From: Clostridiaceae bacterium
GTDB taxonomy: Bacteria > Bacillota_A > Clostridia > Acetivibrionales > Acetivibrionaceae
NCBI GenBank assembly: GCA_012513545.1
Contig: JAAZCB010000967.1
Location: forward strand, 1 to 6,214
DNA: 6,214 nucleotides
Direction of reading: 5' to 3'
Shown: positions 5,952 through 6,214 of the stretch, one piece after another
Layout of the letters: each line of letters opens with the position of its first letter
Numbering within the stretch: position 1 is the stretch's first letter
Notes under the pieces: generated by a model
Seen by the model: only the letters and a program-made list of their open reading frames with translations
Told to the model about the DNA's origin: nothing
Database searches by the model: none
Translations under genes and position numbers: made by a program

Positions 5952-6214
5952 ATGTGTGGTATCAAATCCTTATCGCAAGTTTATAAAACATCTGAACAAA
6001 TACTTTTTGATGATAGTTCCAGAATAATTCTGATGAGTGATTGTCACAGGGGTGATGGCAGTTGGGCTGACAGTTTTCTGAAGAATCAGAATATTTATTT
6101 TAATGCCTTATCCTATTACTTTGATGAAAATTACACCTATATTGAATTAGGTGATGGGGATGAACTCTGGGAGAACAGAGACATTTCCCGGATAATGGAC
6201 CAGCATAGTGATTC
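5952..6214 (+). CDS. Calcineurin-like metallophosphoesterase, N-terminal part (runs off the right edge)
   Basis: The frame is open from ATG 5952 to the edge, giving 87 complete codons. GGGGTG (5940-5945) lies 6 bases upstream as ribosome site. After a short N-terminal lead comes a hydrophobic strand and the D-x-H motif (RIILMSDCHRGDG; D30, H32). This is followed by a helix and a second strand ending in IELGDGDELW (64-73; D68, with D70/E71). In metallophosphoesterases the D-x-H and GD motifs bind the two active-site metals. The later GNHD/E and GHxH motifs would lie beyond the window, so substrate and completeness cannot be judged. The protein has no visible signal peptide and is probably cytoplasmic. 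The 23-bp gap from the DUF4474-like gene, with no terminator, implies co-transcription. The family call is fairly confident; the substrate (nucleotide, lipid, protein or nucleic acid phosphoester) is open. Confidence 0.82.
   Translation, partial: MCGIKSLSQVYKTSEQILFDDSSRIILMSDCHRGDGSWADSFLKNQNIYFNALSYYFDENYTYIELGDGDELWENRDISRIMDQHSD

Overview
The window looks like chromosomal DNA from a low-GC, Gram-positive, Clostridia-type bacterium. My best guess is the cellulolytic clostridia near Ruminiclostridium, but that is inference from sequence style and not a database match. Supporting signs are A/T-rich codon use, purine-rich Shine-Dalgarno sites (GGAGGG, AAGGAG, GGGGTG), a Gram-positive-style lipobox protein, and two-component and EAL proteins whose wording is typical of that group. 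All six recognised genes lie on the + strand and the coding density is high. I see no tRNA, rRNA, CRISPR array or insertion sequence.

Layout. (1) Bases 1-772 hold the C-terminal part of an EAL-domain cyclic-di-GMP phosphodiesterase. Its reading frame is open back to the left edge, so the protein very probably begins outside the window, perhaps as a GGDEF-EAL protein. It is closed by a hairpin terminator at about 789-836. (2) Bases 773-1073 are non-coding. They hold that terminator, an orphan ribosome-binding site followed by a three-codon ORF, and a promoter region with an 11-bp-spaced direct repeat and a 12-bp palindrome. (3) Bases 1074-4769 form a tight three-gene operon: a 531-residue lipoprotein of unknown function, an OmpR/PhoB-type response regulator, and a membrane histidine kinase whose start overlaps the regulator gene. 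(4) Bases 4770-4878 are an intergenic region with its own promoter, bracketed by a perfect 9-bp inverted repeat. (5) Bases 4879-5928 encode a membrane-anchored protein that I believe belongs to the uncharacterised DUF4474 family. It is followed 23 bp later by the start of a calcineurin-like metallophosphoesterase gene that runs off the right edge.

How the genes may work together. The kinase and regulator are a complete, catalytically intact signalling pair. The lipoprotein is the first gene of the same transcript and would be tethered outside the membrane, next to the kinase's sensor domain. It is therefore a candidate accessory sensor or a main output of the system; this is inference from gene order. 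The repeats at the operon promoter have the 11-bp spacing expected for OmpR/PhoB-family binding and could mediate autoregulation. The DUF4474 and phosphoesterase genes look like a separate small operon under its own operator-like element. The EAL gene seems independent of the rest, because a terminator separates it. The least described material is the lipoprotein and the DUF4474-phosphoesterase pair. I see no clear evidence of a defence or mobile system.
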